DNA from: Deltaproteobacteria bacterium
GTDB lineage: Bacteria; Myxococcota_A; UBA9160; UBA6930
DNA length: 63,200 nucleotides
Assembly (NCBI GenBank): GCA_029261795.1
Contig: JAJDAP010000015.1
Coordinates: forward strand, 1 to 63,200
Direction: 5' to 3'
Positions 35,802-47,276 of the stretch are shown piece by piece; the stretch's first letter is position 1; every line of letters begins with the position of its first letter. The notes beneath the pieces were generated by a model, which searched no databases, was not told where the DNA came from, and worked only from the letters and a program-made list of their open reading frames with translations. The position numbers and the translations under genes were made by a program.

Positions 35802-38800
35802 TCAGGTCGAGATCTGTGGCGCGATGCGTTGGGCTTGCAGCGGTGCGCCGATGGCTTCGTAGCCCTGCTGTGCCTCCCGGAGTAGCTGTTGTCGCCGGGC
35901 ACCGTCGCCCTGCACTGCGGCCAGCTCGGCACGCCACTCGAGGAGCGCGGGACCGAGGGTGCTTGCGCCCGTGCGGTCGATCAGGGCGGCGGCTTCCGAA
36001 AGCGCCGCCTCGGCCGCCTCGCCTCCCGCCGCACCCTCGAGGCGGAGGATCGCGCGCGCCAGGACGCCGAGCGCCGATGCTTCGTAGTTGCTGCGGTCCG
36101 ATCTGTGGCAGAGCGCGATCGCCTCCTCCGCGGCCGCCTGGGCTGCCGAAGCGTCGCCCGTCTCGAGCAGCGCTTCGGCCAGCAGCGTGGCGGGCATGGC
36201 CGCCTGGAACTTCTCCACGTGCGCCATCTGGCCGAGGGCGCTGCGAGCGGCCTCGATGGCCTCGCCGGCTCGGCCGCCGGCGAGGTGGGCAAACGCCAGG
36301 GTGAGATGCGTGTAGGCAGCCAGGGACGGAGGCTCGCCTAGCGTCCGGCTGAGTTCCCCGAGCTCGCGGGCGCTGCTGAGTGCCCGCTCCGCATCGTGCG
36401 CGTGATAGTGCAACTCGCCTGAGTAGAAGAGCCCGTATCCGATGAACTCCGGCGAGCCGTCCTCTTCGCAGAGGCGTCGATGGCGACCCATCTCGACCAA
36501 CGCTTCGGGAAGCCGCCCCATCCAGCTAAAGCAGAATGCGCGGAAGAAGTACATCACGGTGTAGGGATTGAATGCCGTGAGCCAGTTTTCCTGGGCGATG
36601 TGCCGGGGATAGCGAACGAGTCCGTCCTCGATGAGTTCGAGCGTTTCCGTGACGCGGCCGGAAAAGGCAAGGGCATCTACCAGGGACCCGGCGATGCCCG
36701 CTTGTAGCTCGATGTCATCGGTCTGGTTGGCCGCTTCCAGAGACTCGACCATCAGCTCGCGATACACCGCGACGTCGCCGTCGCCGCAGCGAGTACGACC
36801 GTAGGCCGCCGAAAGGCGAATGGCAGCGAGTTGATCGCCGACCGACGCGGCGAACCTGTGCCCCCCCTCCAGGAGGGTGCCCGCCTCCTCGGAGCCCATC
36901 CCCATGCGCCAGCCCAGACGGAGGAGGTTCTGGCAGGCGATGATGCCCAGCGCCGCAGCCTCGGGGTCGTCCTGAAGCTCGCCCGCGAGCGCGTGGAGCC
37001 GCGCCCAATGATCCGTTGCGGCCTGCACGTCCGTGGCGCTCACCCACTCCGCCGCGCGGCGGTGCCAGCGTGCTGCATTCAGTGCCTCACCGGCCTCCTC
37101 ATAGTGATGGGCCAGCAGAGCGGAATGCTCTTCGAGACGCTCGGAGTTCTGCCGCTCGATGGCGCGCGCCACAGACGCATGGACGGTACGCCGACGCTCC
37201 CGGAGCTGGCTGGAGAGCGCGACTTCCTGCGTGAGCGGGTGCTTGAAGGAGTACTCGACGAGCGGGTAGATCGCGAGCTCGTACAGGAACTCGGCGCGTC
37301 GCAACTCGCCGAGAGATTCCTTGAGATCTTCGGTGGGCAGGTCCGCCACTTCCTCGAGCATCAGCTCGGTGAAGTCCTTGCCGATCACGGCCGCGACCTG
37401 GAGCAGGCGTTTCTCTCGCTCCACCAGACGATCGATCCGAGCCGCCAACACCGCCTGTACGGTGGGAGGCACCTCGAGCCGGTCGATGGGCGTGACCAGC
37501 TTGTACGCACCGCGCGATCCCTGGAGATGCTCCGATTCGATCAGTGTCTGGGCGACCTCCTCGGTGAAGAAGGGATTGCCGCCCGTGCGCGCGTGGATGG
37601 GGCCGGCCAGCGCTGCAACGCTCGGGTCGCTCCCCAGCAAGTCCGCGAGCAGTTCGGCGATCGCCTCCTCGCCCAGCGGCGTCAATGCGATCTGCCGATA
37701 CCACGACTTCTGCATCCAGTCCGCGCGGTACTCCGGTCGGAAGTTCAAGAGCAGGAGATTGCGGCTGCCTTCGCGTGCATCGACCATATGGGCCAGGAAC
37801 TCGCCACTGGCCTCGTCCATCCAGTGAAGGTCTTCGATCAACGTCACGGTCGGTTGCTCTTCGGAGACGCTCCGGATCACCTGCCGCATCACGGCCAGGA
37901 GCTGGCGCTGGCGCGCTTCCGGTTCGAGTCGCGGAGCCGGACGCTGCGGGTCCGCGATCCCGAGGAACTCGAAGAGCAGCGGCAAGGCGTCGGCGAAGGC
38001 TTTGTCGAGCAGCACCATGCGGCCGGCGACCTTCTCGCGAGCATTGCGATCGTCGTCCTCCTGTGTGATCCCGAAGAAGGCGCGAAAGACCTCGAGGATC
38101 GGCAGCAGCGGGATGTTGCGACCGTGCGCCACGGCACGCGCTTCGAAGACCTGCATTCCGCGGGCGCGGCAGCTCTCGAGGAACTCGAAGCAGAGGCGGC
38201 TCTTGCCTGTGCCCGCATCCGCGACGACGCCAATCACCTGGCCGTTGCCCGCCGCGGCCTGTTCGGTTGCGTCTTCCAGGATCCTCAGATCCGCCGCTCG
38301 CCCGACGAAGCGGGATAGTCCGCGGGCGAGCGAAATATCGAAGCGCGAACGTGAAGCGCCGATGCCTGCGAGCCGATGAACCGACACAGGCTCCGGCACA
38401 CCCTTCACGTTGAACTCGCCCAGATCTTCGAGTTCGAAGTAGCCGGTGACCAGTGCAGCGGTCGCCGCCGTCAGGTAGCAGGAGTCGGGCGACGCAAGCG
38501 ACTCCATCCGCTGCGCGAGGCCAACGCTGTGACCCTGCGCGGTGTAGTCCATGCGCAGATCGTCGCCGATCTTCCCGACCACGACGTCCCCGGAGTGGAG
38601 GCCCATGCGCGTCGAGAAGCCGAAACCGTGCTCGCGCTTCACCTCGGTCGCGTAGCGATCGAGCTCTTCCCGCAAATGGAGCGCCGCATAGCAAGCGCGC
38701 TGCGCGTGATCCTCGTGCGCGATCGGCGCCCCGAAGAGGGCCATGATGCCGTCGCCGGTGTATTGGTTGACCGTGCCCTCGAAGCGGTGCACACCATCGG

Positions 38801-39164
38801 CCAGGATCGTGAAGAACCGATCCAGGATCGCATGCCACCGCTCCGGATCGACCTGGCCGGCGAGATCCATCGACCCCTTCACATCGGCAAACATCACGGT
38901 GACCTGCTTGCGCTCGCCTTCGAGGGCGGACTTCGACTGCAGGATCTTGTCGGCCAGGTGGCGCGGGGTGTAGTCGGCCGGAGCGCGTTGGAACGCCGAG
39001 TCCGCGGACGCCCCGCCGAGCGTGGCACCGCAGCCATTGCAGAAGCTCGAGCCCGGCGGCGGCGTGGCCCCACAGGCGGCGCACGTGAGCGAAAGCGAGG
39101 CGCCGCACGAGTTGCAGAAAGCCGATCCGGCCGGAGCCTCGTTGCCGCAGGACGCACAGTTCAT
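35802..39164 (-). CDS. Class III cyclase-AAA ATPase-TPR regulator (paralogue C)
   Basis: A 1120-residue paralogue closest to A. Two N-terminal zinc ribbons (Cys at 3/6 with 17/20 and at 28/31 with 42/45) precede the cyclase domain with metal Asps in FADVKG and TGDG. The Asn position is again Gly (SVGLAQR). Walker A is ADAGTGKS and Walker B is LIEDLHWMD, with TPR helices to the end (AEAALSEAAALIDRTGAS resembles paralogue A). ATG 39164 begins MNCASCGNEAP. It stands alone between the tRNA-derived fragment at 35.6 kb and the repeat at 39.2 kb. Confidence 0.88.
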   Translation of the reverse strand: MNCASCGNEAPAGSAFCNSCGASLSLTCAACGATPPPGSSFCNGCGATLGGASADSAFQRAPADYTPRHLADKILQSKSALEGERKQVTVMFADVKGSMDLAGQVDPERWHAILDRFFTILADGVHRFEGTVNQYTGDGIMALFGAPIAHEDHAQRACYAALHLREELDRYATEVKREHGFGFSTRMGLHSGDVVVGKIGDDLRMDYTAQGHSVGLAQRMESLASPDSCYLTAATAALVTGYFELEDLGEFNVKGVPEPVSVHRLAGIGASRSRFDISLARGLSRFVGRAADLRILEDATEQAAAGNGQVIGVVADAGTGKSRLCFEFLESCRARGMQVFEARAVAHGRNIPLLPILEVFRAFFGITQEDDDRNAREKVAGRMVLLDKAFADALPLLFEFLGIADPQRPAPRLEPEARQRQLLAVMRQVIRSVSEEQPTVTLIEDLHWMDEASGEFLAHMVDAREGSRNLLLLNFRPEYRADWMQKSWYRQIALTPLGEEAIAELLADLLGSDPSVAALAGPIHARTGGNPFFTEEVAQTLIESEHLQGSRGAYKLVTPIDRLEVPPTVQAVLAARIDRLVEREKRLLQVAAVIGKDFTELMLEEVADLPTEDLKESLGELRRAEFLYELAIYPLVEYSFKHPLTQEVALSSQLRERRRTVHASVARAIERQNSERLEEHSALLAHHYEEAGEALNAARWHRRAAEWVSATDVQAATDHWARLHALAGELQDDPEAAALGIIACQNLLRLGWRMGMGSEEAGTLLEGGHRFAASVGDQLAAIRLSAAYGRTRCGDGDVAVYRELMVESLEAANQTDDIELQAGIAGSLVDALAFSGRVTETLELIEDGLVRYPRHIAQENWLTAFNPYTVMYFFRAFCFSWMGRLPEALVEMGRHRRLCEEDGSPEFIGYGLFYSGELHYHAHDAERALSSARELGELSRTLGEPPSLAAYTHLTLAFAHLAGGRAGEAIEAARSALGQMAHVEKFQAAMPATLLAEALLETGDASAAQAAAEEAIALCHRSDRSNYEASALGVLARAILRLEGAAGGEAAEAALSEAAALIDRTGASTLGPALLEWRAELAAVQGDGARRQQLLREAQQGYEAIGAPLQAQRIAPQIST

Positions 39165-39237
39165 CGGCCCACTCTACTCGAGGTTCCCTTCGCACCGATT
39201 CGCCGCCTCCCTCGCACGATTCCGCCAGAACGAAGTT

Positions 39238-39345
39238 GGGTCCCGGAGGGCTCTTGAGGGCGTGGTCCGCATGGCTGTTGGGTATGCGGGTCAGGGCTAC
39301 CCACCCAACAAGACCTTCCGCCCCTGGGGACTCACCCCTTTTCGC
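39238..39345. repeat. Short element sharing both ends with the RAYT remnant
   Basis: Bases 39238-39296 align with 10713-10772 at roughly 80 percent with one indel (shared start GGGTCCCGGAGGGCT). Bases 39302-39321 (ACCC, CAAGACCTTC) resemble 11367-11388 at the right end of the RAYT remnant. The copy also folds: TGTTGGGT pairs with ACCCAACA and GGGT with ACCC. It looks like an internally deleted, non-autonomous derivative. The rest of the gap 39165-39460 shows no gene. Confidence 0.6.
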
Positions 39346-39460
39346 TCAGCCTCGCTGTGAGGTGATCTGGGCCAACGTTTCCGTCCCTCCCGGAAGTCCT
39401 CTACGGTCGAGAGCGCGCCAACCGGGTAGACGCCGACTCTCGTTGCTGCGCCCGGGCGCC

Positions 39461-40849
39461 CTAGTACGACCGAACGGCGTCGAGCACGGCAAGGACGACG
39501 GCCTTGGCGTCGCCGAAGATCATCATGGTGTTGTCGTTGAAAAAGAGCGGGTTCTGGATGCCCGCGAAGCCGGGACTCATGCTGCGCTTGATCACGAACA
39601 CGTGGCGGGCCCGGTCGACGTCCAGGATTGGCATGCCCGAGATGGCGCTGCCTGGCTCGCGGGCGAGCGGATTCACGACGTCGTTGGCCCCGAGCACGAG
39701 CGCCACGTCGGTTTCCGGGAACTGTGGATTGATTTCGCTCATCTCGACGAGTTCCTCGTAGGGAACGTCCGCCTCCGCCAGCAGCACGTTCATGTGGCCA
39801 GGCATGCGACCCGCCACCGGGTGGATCGCGAACTGGACCCGGACACCCTTCTCCCCGAGGACGTTCGCCAGCTCCCGAACGGCGTGCTGCGCCTGCGCCA
39901 CAGCCATGCCGTAGCCGGGAACGACGATGCACGAACTCGCGTTGGAAAAGATCACAGCCGCATCCTCGGGCGTGTAGCTCTTGGCGGTGCCCTGGCTCCC
40001 GCCCCCTGCGGCCGCCGGGTCCCCGACTGCACCGAAGGCACCGAACAGGACGTTGCCGATCGAGCGGTTCATGGCATCGCACATGATCTTGGTGAGGATC
40101 AAGCCCGCGGCGCCCACCAGCGAGCCCGAGATCACGAGGGCGGCGTTGTCCAGGACGAATCCAGTCGCGCATGCGGCGAGGCCCGAATAGGCATTGAGCA
40201 GCGAGATCACCACCGGCATGTCGGCACCGCCGATCGGGATGATCAGCAGCACACCGAGCAACAGCGCGAGCGCGGCCAACACCCAGTACTCCTGGGTTGC
40301 GCCCAACGGATCCAGCGCCACGATCGCGGCGACCAGTAGCAGGAGAACACCCAGCAGTGCGTTGATGACCTGCTGCCCGCCGTAGACGACCGGCGCGCTC
40401 GTGATGCGCTCGCTGAGCTTTCCGAACGCGACCAGGCTGCCCGTGAGGGTGAGTCCGCCGATCAGAGTCCCCAGCACGATCGCGGTGGCCACCACGCCGT
40501 CCGGCGCCAGGCCGGCGTCCCAATAGCCCAGCAGCTCCGCACCCGCGACGAGTGCCGAGGCCACGCCGCCAAAGCCGTTGAGCAATGCCACCATCTCGGG
40601 CATCTCGGTCATCTGTATCCGGGTGGCCGCAGTGACGCCGATGACGCTTCCAACGACGACGCCTCCGAGCATCCATTCCCAATCGAGGACGCCAGCATCG
40701 AGCAGGGCTGCCGCGATCGCGATGGCCATGCCCACAGCCGCCAGCGTGTTGCCCCGCACCGCAGTCCTGGCCGAAGACAGGCCCTTCAGCCCCAGGATGA
40801 AGAGGACCGCGGCCGCCAGGTAGGCCAGCTGGACGCCGGTTTCGCTCAC
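39461..40849 (-). CDS. pntB: NAD(P) transhydrogenase subunit beta
   Basis: A 462-residue subunit of the proton-translocating transhydrogenase that drives hydride transfer from NADH to NADP. It has nine or so membrane helices (starting LAYLAAAVLFILGLKGLS) and a C-terminal NADP domain with VPGYGMAVAQAQHA and GANDVVNPLA. GTG 40849 overlaps the pntAb stop as GTGA. It is the third gene of a compact pntAa-pntAb-pntB operon. Confidence 0.96.
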   Translation of the reverse strand: MSETGVQLAYLAAAVLFILGLKGLSSARTAVRGNTLAAVGMAIAIAAALLDAGVLDWEWMLGGVVVGSVIGVTAATRIQMTEMPEMVALLNGFGGVASALVAGAELLGYWDAGLAPDGVVATAIVLGTLIGGLTLTGSLVAFGKLSERITSAPVVYGGQQVINALLGVLLLLVAAIVALDPLGATQEYWVLAALALLLGVLLIIPIGGADMPVVISLLNAYSGLAACATGFVLDNAALVISGSLVGAAGLILTKIMCDAMNRSIGNVLFGAFGAVGDPAAAGGGSQGTAKSYTPEDAAVIFSNASSCIVVPGYGMAVAQAQHAVRELANVLGEKGVRVQFAIHPVAGRMPGHMNVLLAEADVPYEELVEMSEINPQFPETDVALVLGANDVVNPLAREPGSAISGMPILDVDRARHVFVIKRSMSPGFAGIQNPLFFNDNTMMIFGDAKAVVLAVLDAVRSY

Positions 40850-41139
40850 CGGTCGTCCTTGCGTTGCTGGAACATCTCGAGCATGCGGTTGGTGACGACG
40901 AACCCGCCCACGACGTTGATCGTGGCGAACACGATTGCCAGGAAGCCGAAGATCGTCTTGATCATCGGGCCGTCGGCGGCCACCGCGATCAGGGCGCCCA
41001 CGATCGTGATCCCCGAGATCGCGTTCGAGCCCGACATCAAAGGCGTGTGAAGCAGCGGCGGCACCTTCGAGATGACCTCGATGCCGATGAAGAACGAGAG
41101 CACCAGCACGGTGAGCGCAACTGCGGGATCCGCGAGCAT
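40846..41139 (-). CDS. pntAb: NAD(P) transhydrogenase subunit alpha, membrane part
   Basis: A 97-residue protein with three to four hydrophobic helices and the conserved HTPLMSGSNAISGITIVGA and FGFLAIVFATINVVGGF. It forms part of the proton channel with PntB. ATG 41139 overlaps the upstream stop as TGATG and its own stop overlaps pntB as GTGA. The three-gene split form is common in proteobacteria. Confidence 0.96.
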   Translation of the reverse strand: MLADPAVALTVLVLSFFIGIEVISKVPPLLHTPLMSGSNAISGITIVGALIAVAADGPMIKTIFGFLAIVFATINVVGGFVVTNRMLEMFQQRKDDR

Positions 41140-42269
41140 CAGGCACCTCCCTCGAGCGCGGCGCGCACCCGCTCGACCCGAATCTTGCCGGCGTGGGTGA
41201 CGAGCGCGCCGTCGGTGATCTCGTCGTCCAGGTCCAGCGCCAGATCGCCGGCGGTCGTCAGATGCAGGACCAGCGTCACTACGTTCTTGCTGAGCATCTG
41301 GCTTGCATTCGGCGACAGGTCGCTGGGAAGATTGGTGGGCCCGAGCACCCGCACGCCGTCGACGTTGACCTCCTGGTCGGCCTGGGTCGGCTCGCAGTTG
41401 CCGCCACCCGCAGCCGCCAGGTCCACGACCACGCTGCCCGCCCGCATGCCGCGAATGCCAGCCGTATCGATCAGGAGCGGGGACTTTTTCCCCGGGACCA
41501 GGGCGGTGGTGATCACGATATCCGAGCGCGCCGCCACCTCGGCCATCAGCGCCCGCTGCTTCTCGTAGAATCCTTCGCTCTGCTCCCGGGCGTAGCCGCC
41601 GGCATCCTCCGCGTCGCCGACGTCGAGCGCCAGCGAGACGAAGCGCCCTCCCAGACTCCCGATCTGCTCGGCAGCGGCGACGCGCGTGTCGTAGGCCTCG
41701 ACCACGGCGCCGAGCCGCCTGGCGGTTGCGATCGCCTGGAGCCCGGCGACGCCGGCGCCGATCACGAACACGCGCGCGGGCGAGATCGTGCCCGCCGCGG
41801 TGACGAGCATGGGGAACATTCGGGGCAGCATCTCCGCAGCCACGAGGACGGCCCGATAGCCCGCCACCGTCGCCTGCGACGAGAGCACGTCCATGGATTG
41901 CGCCCGTGCGATGCGGGGGATCAGTTCCAGGGCGAATGCCGTCAACCCGCGTTCGGCCAGGTCCGCAATCCGGGCCGGTTCGTCCAGGGGGCGCAACAGC
42001 GCGACGAGCGCGGTCCCCGGGCGGAGGGACGCCAGCTCCGCCTCGTCGGGCGTCTGCACCTTCAGCACCAGCTCGGCGTCGGCCAGCACCTCGTCTGCGA
42101 TCCTGGCCCCCGCTGCCTCATAGGCCGCATCGAACGCTCCCGCCGCCTCTCCCGCGCCGCGCTGGACATGGACCTCGTGGCCGGCAGCGATGAGGGCCTT
42201 CGCACCGTCCGGGACCAGAGCCACACGGCGTTCACCGGCGGCGACTTCCTTCGGAATGGCAATGATCAC
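41139..42269 (-). CDS. pntAa: Re/Si-specific NAD(P) transhydrogenase subunit alpha (NAD-binding part)
   Basis: A 376-residue alanine-dehydrogenase-like subunit. Features are the start IAIPKEVAAGERRVALVP, the NAD-binding VIGAGVAGLQAIATARRLGA, and the conserved RAQSMDVLSSQATVAGYRA. GTG 42269 fits the normal N-terminus; the ATG at 42323 adds unrelated residues. It is first in the pnt operon. Confidence 0.95.
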   Translation of the reverse strand: MIIAIPKEVAAGERRVALVPDGAKALIAAGHEVHVQRGAGEAAGAFDAAYEAAGARIADEVLADAELVLKVQTPDEAELASLRPGTALVALLRPLDEPARIADLAERGLTAFALELIPRIARAQSMDVLSSQATVAGYRAVLVAAEMLPRMFPMLVTAAGTISPARVFVIGAGVAGLQAIATARRLGAVVEAYDTRVAAAEQIGSLGGRFVSLALDVGDAEDAGGYAREQSEGFYEKQRALMAEVAARSDIVITTALVPGKKSPLLIDTAGIRGMRAGSVVVDLAAAGGGNCEPTQADQEVNVDGVRVLGPTNLPSDLSPNASQMLSKNVVTLVLHLTTAGDLALDLDDEITDGALVTHAGKIRVERVRAALEGGA

Positions 42270-43042
42270 GATTATTCCCGGGGAGGGCTTCCGCAAGATA
42301 GGAACCCATCCGCGGAGTGCCATCCCCTCGGAATAGCTTTCGAAGTACGCCTCGAAAACCCCGTTCGAAATTGCCCGGGGCCTACCTCGTACCCGTACAC
42401 CTCCAGATTCCTCGAGTCTGTTAGTTCAGGTAGGGCGGGAGGCCAGGCGCTCATAGGGATCAGACGGCCGCTTGGCGCCACCAGCTTTCGCATCGCCAGC
42501 AGATTGAAGCCCGAGCCGATCACAGCAGGGATCGCAGTCGCCAGGAGCGGACCGAGGAGCGCGGCGTGAACGTCGCCAGACGACATTGGGGCCCGCGGCG
42601 GCAGCAAGCAGCTTGAAGCCCTGGCCGAGGTCACGAGCCATCCGTCGGGAGGGAACCCCGAACGACAACGCCCCCGGCGGAACTCGCCGAGAGCGTTGGG
42701 AAAAGTTGGCGCACGAGACCGGACTCGAAGCGGCGAGAACCACGTCAGCGACTTCCCTGAATCGTCAGACTGTTCCTGCCACTCCGGCAGAGCCGGAGCG
42801 ACTCGCGATTGGGCTAGAGCGCATCTCAGAACCCCGGACCGAGCCAGGTGTGCGGATTTCGCCCGCTGGCAAGGCACGCGACCGAAGGTGTAGTCGTCCC
42901 TACGACGCGGGGAGCGCAGCGCAGCCAGCGGGCCAGAGGCCTGTGTGGTTTCCAATGGTCTGCAACGAGTCGATCGATCCGATAGCATCGCCGCCGAGGA
43001 TGCTGATCCGTCCGTTGGGCGACTTCGTTGCAGGGAGATCCC
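42270..43042. other. Gene-poor junction region upstream of pnt and the GHKL-SNF2 pair
   Basis: The 773-bp gap should contain both divergent promoters. It holds the second tRNA-Gly fragment at 42707-42751. A short minus-strand frame (about 42370-42590, AALLGPLLATAIPAVIGSG) has a hydrophobic stretch but no recognisable family, so I do not call it a gene. Confidence 0.5.
42707..42751 (-). repeat. 3' half of tRNA-Gly(GCC), copy 2 (att-like)
   Basis: These 45 bases match 48612-48656 of tRNA-Gly(GCC) at 39 of 45 positions in the same orientation, including GCACGAGACCGGACTCGAA. It is more diverged than the copy at 35624. Together with the tRNA it brackets the GHKL-SNF2-DUF4143 block. Confidence 0.7.
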
Positions 43043-44512
43043 GTGAAACGCCGTGGAAGACGCCGCGAAGCCACACCCGTCGCGCACATGATCCTCAGCA
43101 AGCGCATGGCGGACCACAAACCGCACGACATGATTTGCGAACTCGTGGACAACGCCCTCGATGCCGGAGCGCGGCGTGTCTGGATCGAGCTGGGGCGACG
43201 CTCGATCACCGTGGGTGACGACGGCGAGGGGATGGAGGACGTCAACGACGCCATCCGATTCGGCAAGGGAACCAAGGCGACCAAGCGCGGCTCGGTGCTC
43301 GGCCGCTACGGCGTCGGAATGACCGACGCATTGTGCAAGCTGGGGCCGAAGGCGGCAGTGACGACGCTGCGAGGCGGCGCGCTGCACAGTCTCCGAGCCG
43401 ATTGGGAAGAGTGTCTGCGAAACGATCACTTTCCCTACCTGGACGACGGCAAACCTCGTCGCACGAAGGACCTCGCTCACTTCGCCGATGTCGCGGTCGA
43501 CCAGGGAACCTGTGTCAAGATTCACGGGCAGCCGCCTGGCGTCCAGATGGAGAAGCTGCGCAGGATCTTGACCGAACGCTATACACCCGGAATCTGGCAG
43601 GGCCGGGAGATCCGCCTGCGCCGTGAGCGCCACGAGTGGACCGTGGTCGAGGACATGGACCCCGGGGAGCTCTGCGACACGATCGAGTACGACGGCGAGA
43701 TCGAGGGATTGCCCTACCACGTCTACGGCGGCCTGATGAAGCAGCGCAACGTCGTCTACAACCGCGTCTTCATCGGTTATGCCTATCGCTTCGTCGAGGA
43801 CACGACGGAGCTGTTCAAGGGGCTCTCGACCGCCCACCTCCAGGTCTTCCTCGGGGAGCCTTGGAAGGAGTGCCTCGGAACCCACAAGAATCGCCTCGAA
43901 CGTTTCCGCGACGAACTATTCGACGACATACGGTCGCGCGCCAAGGATTGGTTCGAGTCCGCGGCCGAGAAGGCAGAAGCGCTTCAGCTCGGAAGTCTTG
44001 CCCTCGAACTCGAGCAGTATCTGGCGAAGACCGGCGACCCAAGCGGTGCGGAGCCGATCGCGGCGTCGATTCGCGACGCCTCCGTCCCGAAATCCGCGAA
44101 GCCTGCGGCCGCCTCACCGCGACCGACGCGGCCGACGCCACCCACGCGTGAGGCGACGGGAACGCCGGAGGCTGCAACCCGTCGCCCGAGCCGGGGCATT
44201 GCCATCGTGTGGGACGCGGGTCTGCGCCAGATGGGCGAGCTTTCGGTCAGCGACGATGGCGACGTGCGCGTCACCCTCAACCCGGACGATGCCCGCGTCC
44301 GGGTGCTGCGCGAGCGCCGCGATTGTCCAGGCCTGGTCCACATCATCAGCGCCTACATTGCCCACTACGCCTCGCTCTCCGACGAGAATGCCCGCCAGCT
44401 GCTGCGTGCGGGAATCGTCCGCGCGGCCGAGCCCGGCTTCCGTGCCCACGAATTGTTCGCCTACTACTACGATCGCGTCGACCAACCCGCGGTGAGCCAC
44501 GAGGGCGACTGA
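43043..44512 (+). CDS. GHKL-fold ATPase (Hsp90/MORC/MutL-like), candidate defence component
   Basis: A 489-residue protein. The N-terminal GHKL ATPase has the N box ELVDNALDAG (about 33-42) with the Mg-binding Asn, the G1 box DDGEGM (about 59-64) and the G2 box GRYGVGMTDAL (about 88-98). A middle domain follows to about 330, which may be the S5-like transducer domain of this superfamily. A Pro/Thr-rich linker (about 350-385) leads to a C-terminal domain of about 100 residues of unknown type (AIVWDAGLRQMGELSV). GTG 43043 follows AGGGAG. The SNF2 gene begins 49 bp downstream on the same strand, so they form an operon. GHKL ATPases joined to SNF2 helicases are known from bacterial restriction-like loci related to MORC proteins. 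No methylase or nuclease gene is present here. Confidence 0.85.
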   Translation: MKRRGRRREATPVAHMILSKRMADHKPHDMICELVDNALDAGARRVWIELGRRSITVGDDGEGMEDVNDAIRFGKGTKATKRGSVLGRYGVGMTDALCKLGPKAAVTTLRGGALHSLRADWEECLRNDHFPYLDDGKPRRTKDLAHFADVAVDQGTCVKIHGQPPGVQMEKLRRILTERYTPGIWQGREIRLRRERHEWTVVEDMDPGELCDTIEYDGEIEGLPYHVYGGLMKQRNVVYNRVFIGYAYRFVEDTTELFKGLSTAHLQVFLGEPWKECLGTHKNRLERFRDELFDDIRSRAKDWFESAAEKAEALQLGSLALELEQYLAKTGDPSGAEPIAASIRDASVPKSAKPAAASPRPTRPTPPTREATGTPEAATRRPSRGIAIVWDAGLRQMGELSVSDDGDVRVTLNPDDARVRVLRERRDCPGLVHIISAYIAHYASLSDENARQLLRAGIVRAAEPGFRAHELFAYYYDRVDQPAVSHEGD

Positions 44513-44561
44513 ACGTCGACTGCCCCCGCTTCGTGTCCCGCGCCTCGTGCAGGAGAACTCC

Positions 44562-47231
<2,670 letters not shown>

Positions 47232-47276
47232 GCGCACTTCGAGCGATAGCGTTGCGACCATCGCGGCCCACGCGCT

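Noticed and set aside
37099..39195. 698-codon alternative minus frame across cyclase C
   Set aside because: It is a frame shadow of the cyclase gene, with Arg/Pro/Gly-rich composition and no domain.
42272..43885. 537-codon minus-strand frame through the junction and the GHKL gene
   Set aside because: Most of it is antisense to the GHKL gene. Only a short part in the gap has a hydrophobic stretch and it matches no family I know.
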